A stretch of DNA of 56,303 bases from Gemmatales bacterium (GCA_025055835.1 JANWWR010000074.1:1-56303); one strand, 5' to 3'. Positions 9,443 to 19,051 are shown, counted from the stretch's first letter. The notes: generated by a model not told the origin, from the letters alone. Numbers and translations are program-made.

Positions 9443-9545
9443 GCGGACCCGTCCTGCGAAGCTCTACCGATCAGGCAAGGCTTCCCGAAAGATCGGCCCC
9501 CCGCGCGGTCCTCCCGCAAGGCGGGGTCTTTACAACGCTTTTGGG

Positions 9546-12233
9546 TCAGGAGCCTTTGAAGGCGCTGGCCACGTCCTTGTTGAAGCGGGTGATGTCCTTG
9601 AAGTACTCGTTCCACTGCTTGAGGAAGCGTTCGTAGCGCTCGTGCAGGACCCACTCGGACAAGGGCAGGCTTTCGACCTGAAGCTGTCGCTGGGGCGAGG
9701 GCACCAGGACCTGGAGATCGAACTCGCTGACGGCCAGCGGATCGTTGGCCCGAGGCTGACGCCGTTCCCGCAGGAACAAGACGTAGTAGGACGACTTCGG
9801 TTTGTTGGTGACGACCAAGGTTTGCCCCGGCTCCTGCAAGGTGCTCAGGACCTGTTCGAGGAAATCGTCGGTCGGATATTCGATCGTGGGAATGTTCGCG
9901 CGGCGGTAGTTCAGCACGCCGACGCCCAGGGAGGCCGGTTCAAACCGGGCCAGCATTTTTTCCGTGTATTCGCCCAGCGGGCAGTCCCGCAGGAGGCGGT
10001 AGCCGTCGGCCCCGTCCTTGGCGGCCTTGTCGGCCAAGTCCCGAGCGGCGGCCTCGGCGATGGCTCGGGCCTCCTGCACCTTCCAGGCCTGCATGACGTC
10101 GGCGAAGATTTCCTCCAGGGGCGGCGTCCGGGCCTCCGCCTCGGCCCGTTTCCAGTACAGGGCGTACTTCCGTGGCGGGGTGGCGCGATTCGGTTCCTCT
10201 TCCGGATCGGGTACCCGACGTGCCTGGAACAGCCCCGGCGCCTGGGTCAACCGCATGGCAATGAATGCGTCGAACTGCCGGGCGTTCAGAAACGCCGTCT
10301 CGAAAAACAGGGGCTTCAGCAGGCTGTTCAAGGGCGTTCTGCCCTTCTCCTTGAGCAAGTCGGCCTGGGAGCGCATCTCGTCCATTCGCTCCAGCACCAG
10401 ACCCCGCTTTTCGGCAAAATGTTTGAGGAAGTCGTCAAGCGGCTCGGAGACATCCTGGCCGTCCTTCTTGTACGTGAATGGCGGCGGAGTGAACTTGGCT
10501 CCGGAGTCGGCCCGGGCTCCCGGCCGCGCCCGCCAACGGGCATATTCCCGGCGATAGGTTTCTGCGTAGGCCGCCAGGTCCGCTTGCAGCTTCTCCAGGT
10601 CCTTCAAGAGCAGATTGCGCACCAGATCTTCCGTCAGGGCATCCGCGATGCCGCCGTAGGCCTCGGTAAATGGCACAAACTTTTCCACGTACCCCAGCCT
10701 CGGAGGATAGGCGAGCATTCCCGTCGGTCCCAGGCCCAGGGCGGTCGAGGCGGCGTGACCGACCAGCGCGGCCAGTTCCACGGCCTGAGCCTGTTCCCGC
10801 GGCACGGTCCGACCGCTGAGCGGCAACACCGGAGCGAACGCTGACCCGCCCGCCGGGGCGACCGCCAACGCTCCCGTCACGGCCAGCAGAGCATGGCTGG
10901 CGTCGGCCTTCTGAGCGGCTGAGGCGTCGAGCCACGGGGCCGACGGCGGAAGCGGAGCCAGACGGTAGTACGTCGCCTGGCCGGGTTCCGACCCGGAAAC
11001 GCTGAGGATGTACGGTTCCTCGATGCGGAACCGCACTTCTTTGTTCTTCTCGTAAAAAGCGGCGACGCTGGCAAAAAACGCCATCGGATCCAAGGCCTGA
11101 ACCGCCTTGGCCCAGCTGTGATAGTGCTTGCCGGCATCCGCCGTCGGATCGAGATCGGCGTACACGAACTCGATCTGATACAGCTTCGGAATGCGGAACC
11201 CAGGCGTGTCCCGAGACGGGTCCGGCTCCTGGGAGCGGTACTTGGTGTAGAACTCCTTGACCTGCTCCGGCGTCGGATCGGGAACCTGTTGCAGGAAGTG
11301 GCTTTGATTAACCGGGATGGTCAGGATGCCGACGTCCAGCTGCGTCCGCACCTCGACATAAGCGTTCCACAGGTCCAGCGGCGTGGCCTGGACCGACAGC
11401 GGCACGGATTCCCGCAGGAAACTCCGTCGCTCCGGGCCGAGCACGATGCCCCGAGCGACCAGGACCCGCATCTCCTCCCCCAGCCAGGTCAGCAGCTTGT
11501 CCAGATCGGGGGATTCCTGTCGGGAGCGGCGGAAAGCGGTCCGAACCAGAGCGGGCAATTCCTCCGGCTTGACACTGTCTCCCGCGACCCGCAGCAGTTC
11601 GTCTTTGATCTTGGCGGAATTGAATTCGACGCCGAGTTGGTCCGCCCGGTTCTGCCACCAGACGAAATTGACCAGGCTCTCCGCGGACAGGGGATTCTCG
11701 GCCTCGCTGGGCAACCGGCCGTAGCGGAAGAAGAACGAACGTTCGTCCTGCACCAGGTCGAACGGAGCGACGGCTTCGTTGACCAGACAGGGCCGGATAT
11801 CACTGAGTTTGCGCCACACTTCCGGTTTGGAAGTGCGGACGTTTTCCAGGCGTTCCAGGAACTTCCGCTGATCTTCCGGGTTGGACGATTCCCGCAGCCG
11901 GAAGTCGGCGTCGGTGAAGTTGGCCTCCTTGCGAAGAATGGCATCCTGGGCGGCTTGCCGGACCGCCAGCACCAGACGATAGGCCGACTCCCGCTGGGCC
12001 GCCAGCTCGCGGAGGGTCGTCAGCGTCAGGTTGGAGCCGCCCACCACGGCCACCCGATCCCGCGGCACGATGCCGAACAAGGCCATGATGCCGCGAGACA
12101 ACGGCCCCCCGCCTCCACCTGGTCTGCCGATCAGGGCATCGCCGATCACGAACACGAACATGGCCATGATGGTGATCAGGGCCAACAGCACCCGGCGGCG
12201 TTTGCGGAAGAACTCGAACGGCTTAAATGCCAT
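9546..12233 (-). CDS. PpiD/SurA-like membrane-anchored periplasmic folding factor
   Basis: An 895-residue protein with a short basic cytoplasmic tail (FRKRRR), one membrane helix (about 13-33, VLLALITIMAMFVFVIGDAL) and a very long extracytoplasmic part. This topology and the helical N-terminal region rich in Arg/Glu match the SurA_N-like module of PpiD. A parvulin-type PPIase domain is not clearly recognisable, so chaperone rather than isomerase activity is the safer inference. The C-terminal end includes QTLVVTNKPKSSYYVLFL and a helical tail, which resemble the region after the parvulin domain in PpiD relatives. The ATG has GAGG five bases upstream. It is divergent from topA across a 215-base spacer. 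Confidence 0.6.
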   Translation of the reverse strand: MAFKPFEFFRKRRRVLLALITIMAMFVFVIGDALIGRPGGGGGPLSRGIMALFGIVPRDRVAVVGGSNLTLTTLRELAAQRESAYRLVLAVRQAAQDAILRKEANFTDADFRLRESSNPEDQRKFLERLENVRTSKPEVWRKLSDIRPCLVNEAVAPFDLVQDERSFFFRYGRLPSEAENPLSAESLVNFVWWQNRADQLGVEFNSAKIKDELLRVAGDSVKPEELPALVRTAFRRSRQESPDLDKLLTWLGEEMRVLVARGIVLGPERRSFLRESVPLSVQATPLDLWNAYVEVRTQLDVGILTIPVNQSHFLQQVPDPTPEQVKEFYTKYRSQEPDPSRDTPGFRIPKLYQIEFVYADLDPTADAGKHYHSWAKAVQALDPMAFFASVAAFYEKNKEVRFRIEEPYILSVSGSEPGQATYYRLAPLPPSAPWLDASAAQKADASHALLAVTGALAVAPAGGSAFAPVLPLSGRTVPREQAQAVELAALVGHAASTALGLGPTGMLAYPPRLGYVEKFVPFTEAYGGIADALTEDLVRNLLLKDLEKLQADLAAYAETYRREYARWRARPGARADSGAKFTPPPFTYKKDGQDVSEPLDDFLKHFAEKRGLVLERMDEMRSQADLLKEKGRTPLNSLLKPLFFETAFLNARQFDAFIAMRLTQAPGLFQARRVPDPEEEPNRATPPRKYALYWKRAEAEARTPPLEEIFADVMQAWKVQEARAIAEAAARDLADKAAKDGADGYRLLRDCPLGEYTEKMLARFEPASLGVGVLNYRRANIPTIEYPTDDFLEQVLSTLQEPGQTLVVTNKPKSSYYVLFLRERRQPRANDPLAVSEFDLQVLVPSPQRQLQVESLPLSEWVLHERYERFLKQWNEYFKDITRFNKDVASAFKGS

Positions 12234-12283
12234 GGCAACCTCATGTTACGGCGAAGTCCCGACGTGCCAGGAGGGTCGCAACC

Positions 12284-12310
12284 TTGACACGCCGACAATC
12301 CTTGTAGTAT
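12284..12310 (+). promoter_or_regulatory. Candidate sigma70-type promoter for topA
   Basis: A consensus -35 hexamer TTGACA (12284-12289) is followed after 15 bases by TAGTAT (12305-12310), a good -10 match. The spacer is at the short end of the usual range. It lies about 140 bases upstream of the topA GTG and within the 215-base spacer shared with the divergent PpiD-like gene. Confidence 0.4.
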
Positions 12311-12448
12311 GGGTGAAATGCAATCTCCCCGCCATATTCGGATTGTAGCGAGGTTGCCGATTTGAACAACGCCTACCTGGCGAGCCAACAACCAAACGCC
12401 CGGAACGTTCGGGAAACGTCGGAGTCGCGCGGAGCTTAGGAGTCGATC

Positions 12449-15088
12449 GTGCCGCCACGGAAGAAGAAACACCTGGTCATCGTCGAGTCTCCCGCCAAAG
12501 CGAAGACCATCGGCAAGTACCTCGGTCCGGAGTTTGAAGTCGCCGCCAGCAAGGGGCACGTTCGGGATCTGCCCAAGAGCAAGTTCGGCATCGACATCGA
12601 GTCCGGCTGGGTGCCCACCTATGTGACCCTGAAGGACCGCAAGGACGTCATCGAGGCATTGAAGAAGCAGGCGGCCAAGGCGGACACGGTCTATCTGGCT
12701 CCCGACCCCGACCGCGAAGGCGAGGCCATCGCCTGGCATCTCAAGGAAACGCTTGGCCTGAAGGACGACCGCGTTCGTCGGGTCACGTTCAACGAGATCA
12801 CCAAGAAAGCAGTCCAGGAGGCGTTTCGCCATCCCGGCACGATCAACATGGACCGGGTGCAGGCCCAGGAAGCCCGGCGGTTTCTGGATCGGGTCGTCGG
12901 CTATCAGCTCAGTCCGCTGCTGAGCCGCAAACTCGCCCAGCACCTCAGCGCCGGCCGGGTTCAATCCGTGGCCGTGCGGCTGATCGTCGAACGGGAACGC
13001 GAGATCGCCGCCTTCAAGCCGGAAGAGTATTGGAAGATCACCGCCACGCTGCGGCCGGAAAGTTACGTGCCCGGCTCCTCCCCGGCGACGCCGCCGACGC
13101 CCTCGGCGAAGAAAGCCAAGGCCTCGGCCAAGAAACAGGCTGCCGTCGGCCCGACGGACGGCCAGCCTGTTCCCGCCGAAGCCGAAAAGCCGGAGGAGCA
13201 ACCGCTGCCGGAGGGGGCCTTCCTCGCCGAACTGGCCGAGTGGAAGGGCGAAAAGTTCTCCTGCAAGGACCAGCAGACTGCGGAGAGCATCGTCGCCCAG
13301 TTGCGGCCGGCGGAGTACGTGGTCGCCAAGGTCGAGCAGAAAGACCGCGTGGAACGGCCTCAGCCGCCGTTCACCACCAGCACCTTGCAACAGCAGGCCA
13401 GTCTGCGGCTGCGTTTCTCGGCCCGCAAGACGATGCTGCTGGCCCAACGTTTGTACGAAGGCGTCGAACTGGGCAGCGAAGGTTCCGTGGCCCTCATCAC
13501 CTACATGCGCACCGACAGCGTCCGCGTCTCCCAGGACGCTTTGGATGCCGTGCGGTCGCTGATCGGCGAGCGCTTCGGATCGGCCTACCTGCCCGAGAAG
13601 CCGAATGTGTACGAAAGCGGCAAGGCGGCCCAGGAAGGCCACGAAGCCATCCGCCCGACCGACCTCAGCTACACGCCGGAAAAGGTCGCTCCTTTTCTAC
13701 CCGCGGATCAACTTCGGCTTTACACCCTGATCTACAATCGCTTCGTGGCCAGCCAGATGACCCCGGCAGTCTTTTCCATCACCAACGTCGAGGTGCGGGC
13801 CGGCGACGGCGTGTTCAAGGCCCAGGGCAAGGTGATGAAGTTCGACGGCTACCGCCGGGTGTATACGCCCTCGGGCAAGCAGGAAGACGCGATCCTGCCG
13901 CCGCTGCGGGAACAGGAAAAGCTCCAGCTGCTCGACCTGACGCCCAGCCAGCACTTCACCCAGCCGCCGCCCCGCTACACGGAAGCGTCCCTGGTCAAGA
14001 CCCTGGAAAAGGAAGGCATCGGCCGACCCAGCACCTACGCCACGATCATCAGCAAGATCCAGGAGCGCGGCTACGTCGAGCAGAAGGACCGGAAGTTTTA
14101 CGCCACGCCCATCGGCATGATGGTCACCGATCTGCTCGTCGAGCATTTTCCCAAGGTGATGGACCTGAAATTCACCAGCCACATGGAGGAAGAGCTGGAC
14201 CAGATCGAGTCCGGCAAGATACCCCGCGACCAGGTGTTGCAGGAGTTCTACGAGCCATTCCGGCAATCGCTGCGGGAAGCGGAAACGAAGATGCAGACCG
14301 GTCTGGACGTCTGCCCGGAATGCGGCAAGCCGCTCGTCGAGAAACGCAGCAAGGCGGGCATCTTCTACGGCTGCTCCGGCTATCCCGAGTGCAAGTACAT
14401 CAAGAAGGACGAATCCGAGGCCAAGAAGGAACCGCCGCGGCAGACGGAACACCAATGCCCCGAGTGCGGCAAGCCGCTCGTGGAGCGCAGGGGCCGACGG
14501 GGACCGTTCCTGGCGTGCAGCGGCTTCCCCGAATGCAAGGTGACGATGAAGCTCGACGCCGAGGGCAAGCCCGTCCCCGCCGCCGTAAAGACGGAACATA
14601 CCTGCGACAAGTGCGGCTCCCCGATGGTCATCCGCAGCGGCCGACGGGGACCATTCCTGGCCTGCTCCAGCTATCCCAAGTGCAAATATGCTCTCGATCT
14701 CGATGCCCAGGGCAATCCCGTCAAACCCATCGAAACCGGCGTGACCTGCGACAAATGCGGCGGACCGATGGTCGTTCGCAAGGGGCCGCGTGGACCGTTC
14801 CTCGGCTGCGCTGCCTACCCCAAGTGCCGCAGCATCAAGAACATCAAGGACCTTCCCGAAGAGCTTCAGGAGGAGATTCGCCGCCGCTATCCGCCTCCGG
14901 TCAAAAAGGAAGTGCCCCAGGTGGAGATCACCGAGACCTGTCCCGAGTGCGGCAGTCCGATGAAGCTGCGGCGAGGCCGTCAGGGCTGGTTCCTCGGCTG
15001 TTCCAAGTATCCCCGCTGCCGAGGCACGCGGGAAACCGGGCCGGAGCTGCAGGAAAAGCTCAACCAGACGGACCCCATGCCGGTGTGA
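12449..15088 (+). CDS. topA: DNA topoisomerase I (type IA)
   Basis: An 879-residue type IA topoisomerase, which relaxes negative supercoils by passing a single strand through a transient break. The Toprim domain begins at VESPAKAKTIGKYLG (about 12-26) and includes DPDREGEAIAW. The catalytic tyrosine is Y352 in TYMRTDSVRVS. The core ends near residue 600 and is followed by five four-cysteine zinc ribbons of about 30 residues each (CPECG or CDKCG, then CxxYPxC). E. coli TopA has three. A Pro/Ala/Lys-rich insert of about 45 residues (about 209-254) interrupts the core. The start is GTG with AGGAG six bases upstream. A candidate TTGACA promoter lies upstream. The identification is secure. Confidence 0.97.
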   Translation: MPPRKKKHLVIVESPAKAKTIGKYLGPEFEVAASKGHVRDLPKSKFGIDIESGWVPTYVTLKDRKDVIEALKKQAAKADTVYLAPDPDREGEAIAWHLKETLGLKDDRVRRVTFNEITKKAVQEAFRHPGTINMDRVQAQEARRFLDRVVGYQLSPLLSRKLAQHLSAGRVQSVAVRLIVEREREIAAFKPEEYWKITATLRPESYVPGSSPATPPTPSAKKAKASAKKQAAVGPTDGQPVPAEAEKPEEQPLPEGAFLAELAEWKGEKFSCKDQQTAESIVAQLRPAEYVVAKVEQKDRVERPQPPFTTSTLQQQASLRLRFSARKTMLLAQRLYEGVELGSEGSVALITYMRTDSVRVSQDALDAVRSLIGERFGSAYLPEKPNVYESGKAAQEGHEAIRPTDLSYTPEKVAPFLPADQLRLYTLIYNRFVASQMTPAVFSITNVEVRAGDGVFKAQGKVMKFDGYRRVYTPSGKQEDAILPPLREQEKLQLLDLTPSQHFTQPPPRYTEASLVKTLEKEGIGRPSTYATIISKIQERGYVEQKDRKFYATPIGMMVTDLLVEHFPKVMDLKFTSHMEEELDQIESGKIPRDQVLQEFYEPFRQSLREAETKMQTGLDVCPECGKPLVEKRSKAGIFYGCSGYPECKYIKKDESEAKKEPPRQTEHQCPECGKPLVERRGRRGPFLACSGFPECKVTMKLDAEGKPVPAAVKTEHTCDKCGSPMVIRSGRRGPFLACSSYPKCKYALDLDAQGNPVKPIETGVTCDKCGGPMVVRKGPRGPFLGCAAYPKCRSIKNIKDLPEELQEEIRRRYPPPVKKEVPQVEITETCPECGSPMKLRRGRQGWFLGCSKYPRCRGTRETGPELQEKLNQTDPMPV

Positions 15089-15121
15089 CCCACGCCTGAC
15101 ACGGACCGTCGCCCGTCTTCC

Positions 15122-15895
15122 TCATTCCGTTTCCCGCTCCAGTCGGTCCACGAGCCGCAGACGCCGGTCGGCGTCGAAGATCGGCGGCGGAAGCTGCTCG
15201 GCGAGACGACGCACCTGGACGGGGTCGAGATCGGCTCGGGCCGTGCCCCAGCCGCGGAACACCGGAAGCCCCTGTTGCCGGGCGATGATCTCCCGTCGGG
15301 TCTTGCCCTGCGGCGCATCGGGCCAAGGGCCGTCCAGTTCGTGGAAGTCGAAGTAATACGGCACGATCTCGCGGATGTAGGCCCAGTAGCCGGGGTTGTC
15401 GCTCTGGATGAACAGCTTGCCGCCGGGGACCAAGGCCCGATGCACCAGTCCGAGAAACTCCGGCGTGATGAGCCGACGATGCACCTCGGCGATGTCGTAG
15501 TACGGTTGCGGATGATAGACGTGAATCTCGGCGACGCTGTGAGGCTCGACCAGCCGGGCCAGAAAGTCCCGCGCCTCGCCGACGGCGAAGCGGATGTTGG
15601 TCAGGCCCCGCTGGTTGGCCCGCCGCGTGGCGTAGCGGATCACCACGGGCAGAATGTCCAGTCCCAGATGATCGTAGTCGGGCCGAGCCAGGGCACTCTG
15701 AATCAGCGCCCGGCCATTGCCGCAGCCGAGGTCGAGAACGACGGGAGCCTGACGGCCGAAGATTTCCTCCCAGCGCAGCGGACCCCGCACCGGCAGCCTT
15801 TTCAGGGCCGTGTTCGTCCAGCGGGACGGCTCCACGATCCGCCCGGGAAACGGCACGCCGAATTCGTATTCAATCTCGTCCGCCTGGGGCTGCAT
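15122..15895 (-). CDS. TrmB-like SAM-dependent methyltransferase, divergent
   Basis: A 257-residue Rossmann-fold methyltransferase. Motif I is VVLDLGCGNGRAL (about 52-64), the acidic motif II is HLGLDI, and the overall length and order match TrmB, which makes N7-methylguanosine-46 in tRNA. The family hallmark, a PDPWPKxRHxKRR-type segment after the fourth strand, is replaced here by HVYHPQPYYD, then HRRLITPEFL. The C-terminal part TRREIIARQQGLPVFR still resembles the TrmB tail. It could be a divergent TrmB or a paralogue with another substrate. The ATG is the first in frame, 68 bases from the divergent histidine kinase start. The 3' end converges with topA. Confidence 0.72.
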   Translation of the reverse strand: MQPQADEIEYEFGVPFPGRIVEPSRWTNTALKRLPVRGPLRWEEIFGRQAPVVLDLGCGNGRALIQSALARPDYDHLGLDILPVVIRYATRRANQRGLTNIRFAVGEARDFLARLVEPHSVAEIHVYHPQPYYDIAEVHRRLITPEFLGLVHRALVPGGKLFIQSDNPGYWAYIREIVPYYFDFHELDGPWPDAPQGKTRREIIARQQGLPVFRGWGTARADLDPVQVRRLAEQLPPPIFDADRRLRLVDRLERETE

Positions 15896-15963
15896 AATGC
15901 TAATTGTAAGCCGCTGTCACGCTGTTCCTGGGGCGACCCGGAAGCCGCAACCGCCGGAGATCG

Positions 15964-17499
15964 ATGCCGATGCGCTGGCCGATTCAGGTTCAGGTCCTCG
16001 TTCCCGTCGCGGCCTGGTTGCTGGGCGTGGTCGGATTGGGGACGTGGATGGCCTACGCTGCCGCCCAGCGGGCCATCCGCCAGCAGGTCGAAAACCAGGT
16101 CCACAACATGGCCGTCGTCCTCGGGGACGTGCCTTTTCCCCTCACGCCGACGGTGCTTCAGCAGGTCAAGGGCCTGTCCGGCACGGAAATCGTGCTCATC
16201 GGAACCGATGGCCGGATCCATTCGACGCTGCCTTCGATTCCCGGCGACATGCCCCTGGTCGCCTCCAGCGACGCCGAAACCAAGACCTTCCGCCTGAGCG
16301 ACCCGATCCTGGTCCACGAGGAAACCTATCTGATGGGCGGCGTGCAGTTGCGCACTTCCGCGGGAGAAAGGGCGGGAACGCTCATCATCCTCTATCCCTA
16401 CTCGCGGTGGCAGCAGGCCCTTCAGGAGGCGGTTCGGCCGGTGCTGCTGATCGGGGCCGCCGGCGGCGTCCTCGCCATTGTCCTGGCCGTGCTCATCGCT
16501 GCCCGGCTCAGTTCCCGCGTCCGCGATCTGCAACGACGCACCCGCATGATTGCCGCCGGCGATTTCAGTCCGATGCCGCTGCCCTTGTGGAACGACGAAC
16601 TCCGCGATCTGGCCGCCGATGTCAACCTCATGGCCGAGCACCTGGCCCGGCTTCAGGACGCCGTGAAGCGGACGGAACGGCTCCGGCTGCTCGGGCAACT
16701 CGGCGGCGGACTGGCACATCAACTCCGCAACGGCATCGCCGGGGCCAGGCTCGCCGTGCAGGTCCATCTCCGCGAACATCCCGACTTGGACAACGAACCG
16801 CTCGAAGTGGCGTTGCGGCAACTGAGTCTCGTCGAGAACAACCTTCACCGTTTCCTGGACCTGGGCCGAGCCGAGTCCGAGGCCAAGCAGCGGGTGTCTC
16901 TGCCCGATCTGATCCAGGAAGCCGTGGATCTGCTCAAACCCCAGGCCCGACATCACCAGGTGGACCTCACCTTCCACCTCGCCCCCAACGACGACTCATC
17001 GAGCGCTTCGGCGAGCGGGGGCCGTCAGGCCCCCGGTCCATCAAACACTGCGAGTGCATCAAACATCACGGCGAGCGGGGGCCGTCAGGCCCCCGGTCCC
17101 ACCGCAGACAACTACACCCTCGACGCCCACCCCACCAGCCTCAGCCACTTGTTTCTCAATCTCGTGCAAAACGCCATCGAAGCGGCAGGGCACGGCGGAA
17201 GCGTGGAAATCGTCCTGCGTCAGGAAGACGGACGATATGTCGTCGAAGTCTTCGACACCGGACCCGGACCCGACCCGGCCATCGCCGATCGTCTCTTCGA
17301 GCCGTTCATCACCGCCAAACCCGAAGGCATCGGTCTGGGTCTGGCCGTGGCGCGTCAAGCCGCCGAAGCCCACGGCGGAACCCTGACCTGGCATCGCAGC
17401 GGCCAGCGGACCTGTTTTCGTTTCACCTTGCCGGTTGCCTCGAATAACGGGCCCCGGGACCACCAAGCCGACGCTTGCCGAACCGCGCCGTCGTCCTGA
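15964..17499 (+). CDS. Membrane-bound sensor histidine kinase with two in-frame palindrome-encoded repeats
   Basis: A 511-residue two-component kinase. Membrane helices lie near 10-32 and 160-180, bracketing an extracytoplasmic sensor of about 125 residues. A HAMP-like segment follows (about 181-235). The phosphoacceptor is H252 in GGGLAHQLRNGIAGARL. The ATP-binding part has the N box NLVQNAIEAAG, G1 DTGPGPDP and G2 GIGLGLAVARQ. Between the HisKA part and the N box is a Ser/Ala/Gly-rich insert holding two copies of ASGGRQAPG (350-358 and 370-378), encoded by GTCA-loop palindromes. No response regulator is adjacent, so this looks like an orphan. The ATG follows GGAG. The gene converges with the carboxypeptidase gene, 14 bases away. 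Confidence 0.92.
   Translation: MPMRWPIQVQVLVPVAAWLLGVVGLGTWMAYAAAQRAIRQQVENQVHNMAVVLGDVPFPLTPTVLQQVKGLSGTEIVLIGTDGRIHSTLPSIPGDMPLVASSDAETKTFRLSDPILVHEETYLMGGVQLRTSAGERAGTLIILYPYSRWQQALQEAVRPVLLIGAAGGVLAIVLAVLIAARLSSRVRDLQRRTRMIAAGDFSPMPLPLWNDELRDLAADVNLMAEHLARLQDAVKRTERLRLLGQLGGGLAHQLRNGIAGARLAVQVHLREHPDLDNEPLEVALRQLSLVENNLHRFLDLGRAESEAKQRVSLPDLIQEAVDLLKPQARHHQVDLTFHLAPNDDSSSASASGGRQAPGPSNTASASNITASGGRQAPGPTADNYTLDAHPTSLSHLFLNLVQNAIEAAGHGGSVEIVLRQEDGRYVVEVFDTGPGPDPAIADRLFEPFITAKPEGIGLGLAVARQAAEAHGGTLTWHRSGQRTCFRFTLPVASNNGPRDHQADACRTAPSS
17011..17099 (+). repeat. Two identical GTCA-loop palindromes inside the histidine kinase gene
   Basis: The 29-base copies at 17011-17039 and 17071-17099 are identical and exactly 60 bases apart. 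Each begins GCGAGC and contains the perfect 8-base stem CGGGGGCC / GGCCCCCG around a GTCA loop, ending GGTCC. Both are read in the frame giving ASGGRQAPG. The sequences between copies are only partly alike, so this is a duplicated or twice-inserted mobile repeat rather than a clean tandem repeat. It matches the element in the ATP-grasp gene. Confidence 0.85.
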
Positions 17500-17513
17500 T
17501 CGAAGGGCCGCGG

Positions 17514-19031
17514 TCACCTGCCGTACAGCGTGGCCAGTTTGCTCCGCAGATGCCGCAGCAGCGGTTGCGGGGAAAGCGGCTTGCCCGTTACGCGGCGGCA
17601 CAGTTCCGGTGCCAGGTAGCGCTTCCCGTGGCGGTGGATTTTCTCGTTGAGCCAGCCCTTCAAGGGCAGAAAATCTCCCCGCTCGAAAGCGGCATCGAGG
17701 TCGCCCAGGTCCTGCCGGGCCTGTTCCATGAACTGAGCGGCGTACAGATTGCCAAGGGTGTAGGTGGGAAAATAGCCGAACAGCCCCGCGCTCCAGTGGA
17801 TGTCCTGAAGGCAGCCGTGGGCGTCGTCCGGCACCGTCAGGCCGAGGGTTTTCTTGAACCCTTCGTTCCAGGCGGCAGGCACCTCGTCGGCGGACAAGTC
17901 GCCGTGAATGAGAGCCTGTTCCAGCTCGAAGCGAAGGATGATGTGCAGGTTGTAGGTCGTCTCGTCGGCCTCGATGCGGATGAAAGAACGCTTCACTTCG
18001 TTGACGGCCAGCAGCCAGTCGTCGAAGCTCACGTCCCGCAGCGGCTCCCAGAAGACCTGACGAAGGCGAACGAACCAGTGCCGCCAGAACGGGGCACTGC
18101 GGCCGACCAGGTTCTCCCACATCCGCGACTGCGATTCGTGGATGCCCAGCGAACAGGCCTCGCCCAGCGGCGTGCCGTAGTGTTCCGGCGGCAGCCCCTG
18201 CTCGTACAGCCCGTGCCCGGCTTCGTGCAAGGTGCCGAAGAAGCCCTCGCTGAACTGCATGGGATTGTAGCGGGTCGTCAGGCGGACATCGCCCGGCCCC
18301 AGCCCGCTGCAAAACGGATGGGCGGTGACATCGAGCCGACCGGCGTCGAAGTCGAAGCCGATCGCGGCAGCCACGGCATGGCAGAGAATCTGCTGTCGCT
18401 CGACGGGGTATTCGCGGCTGAGAATGTCGGAACGGGGTCGCACGGCGGACGCCGCCGCCAGTTCCACAAGCGGAACCAACTCCGCCCGCAGATCGGCGAA
18501 CAACTGCCGCAGGGATGCCGTCGTTTCCCCCGGTTCGTAATCGTCGAGCAGGGCATCGTAGGCGACTTCCTTGAAGCCGACAGCCTGGGCCTCCTCCCGC
18601 TTCAAGTGCACGAGCTTCTTCAGATGCGGAGCGAAGGAGCGGAAGTCGGATCGCCCCTTGGCTTCCTGCCAGGCCTGCTGACCGAGCGTTGAAGCGCGGG
18701 CGAGTTCCTCGACCAGGGTTCGCGGCAGCTTCACGGCCCGGTCGTACTGACGGCGAATCTCCCGGACGTTGACGGCGGCGTCGCTGTGCGGATCGTCAAG
18801 GAGTCGCGAGTTCTCGACCTCTTCCAGAAGCAGACCGATGGCGGGAGCGGTCAGCATCTCATGGACCATCCGGGCCAGCAGGGCCGCCTGCTCCGCCCGA
18901 AGCGCCGCTCCTTTGCGAGGCATGTAGGTCCGTTCGTCCCAACCCAGCAGACCGGCGCACGACGCCAGCAGGGTCCGCTCCTTCATGCGGCGAAGCAGTT
19001 CCGAATAAGCCTGTTCTGGAGTACGCGGCAT
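17514..19031 (-). CDS. M32-family metallocarboxypeptidase (Taq-type)
   Basis: A 505-residue zinc carboxypeptidase that removes C-terminal residues from peptides in the cytoplasm. The zinc site HEAGH is at 269-273 in GTLHEAGHGLYEQG. The second M32 signature follows in IHESQSRMWENLVGRS, which supplies the third zinc ligand and a conserved His-Glu pair. The length matches Thermus aquaticus carboxypeptidase (about 510). The start was set at 19031 (MPRTPEQAYSELLRR) with GGGGAG seven bases upstream. The frame stays open further 5' but that part is antisense to the ATP-grasp gene and unlike the family. No signal peptide is present. It is divergent from the ATP-grasp gene across a dyad-bearing spacer. 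Confidence 0.93.
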   Translation of the reverse strand: MPRTPEQAYSELLRRMKERTLLASCAGLLGWDERTYMPRKGAALRAEQAALLARMVHEMLTAPAIGLLLEEVENSRLLDDPHSDAAVNVREIRRQYDRAVKLPRTLVEELARASTLGQQAWQEAKGRSDFRSFAPHLKKLVHLKREEAQAVGFKEVAYDALLDDYEPGETTASLRQLFADLRAELVPLVELAAASAVRPRSDILSREYPVERQQILCHAVAAAIGFDFDAGRLDVTAHPFCSGLGPGDVRLTTRYNPMQFSEGFFGTLHEAGHGLYEQGLPPEHYGTPLGEACSLGIHESQSRMWENLVGRSAPFWRHWFVRLRQVFWEPLRDVSFDDWLLAVNEVKRSFIRIEADETTYNLHIILRFELEQALIHGDLSADEVPAAWNEGFKKTLGLTVPDDAHGCLQDIHWSAGLFGYFPTYTLGNLYAAQFMEQARQDLGDLDAAFERGDFLPLKGWLNEKIHRHGKRYLAPELCRRVTGKPLSPQPLLRHLRSKLATLYGR

Positions 19032-19051
19032 CGTTCGGCTCCCCAGGGGAA

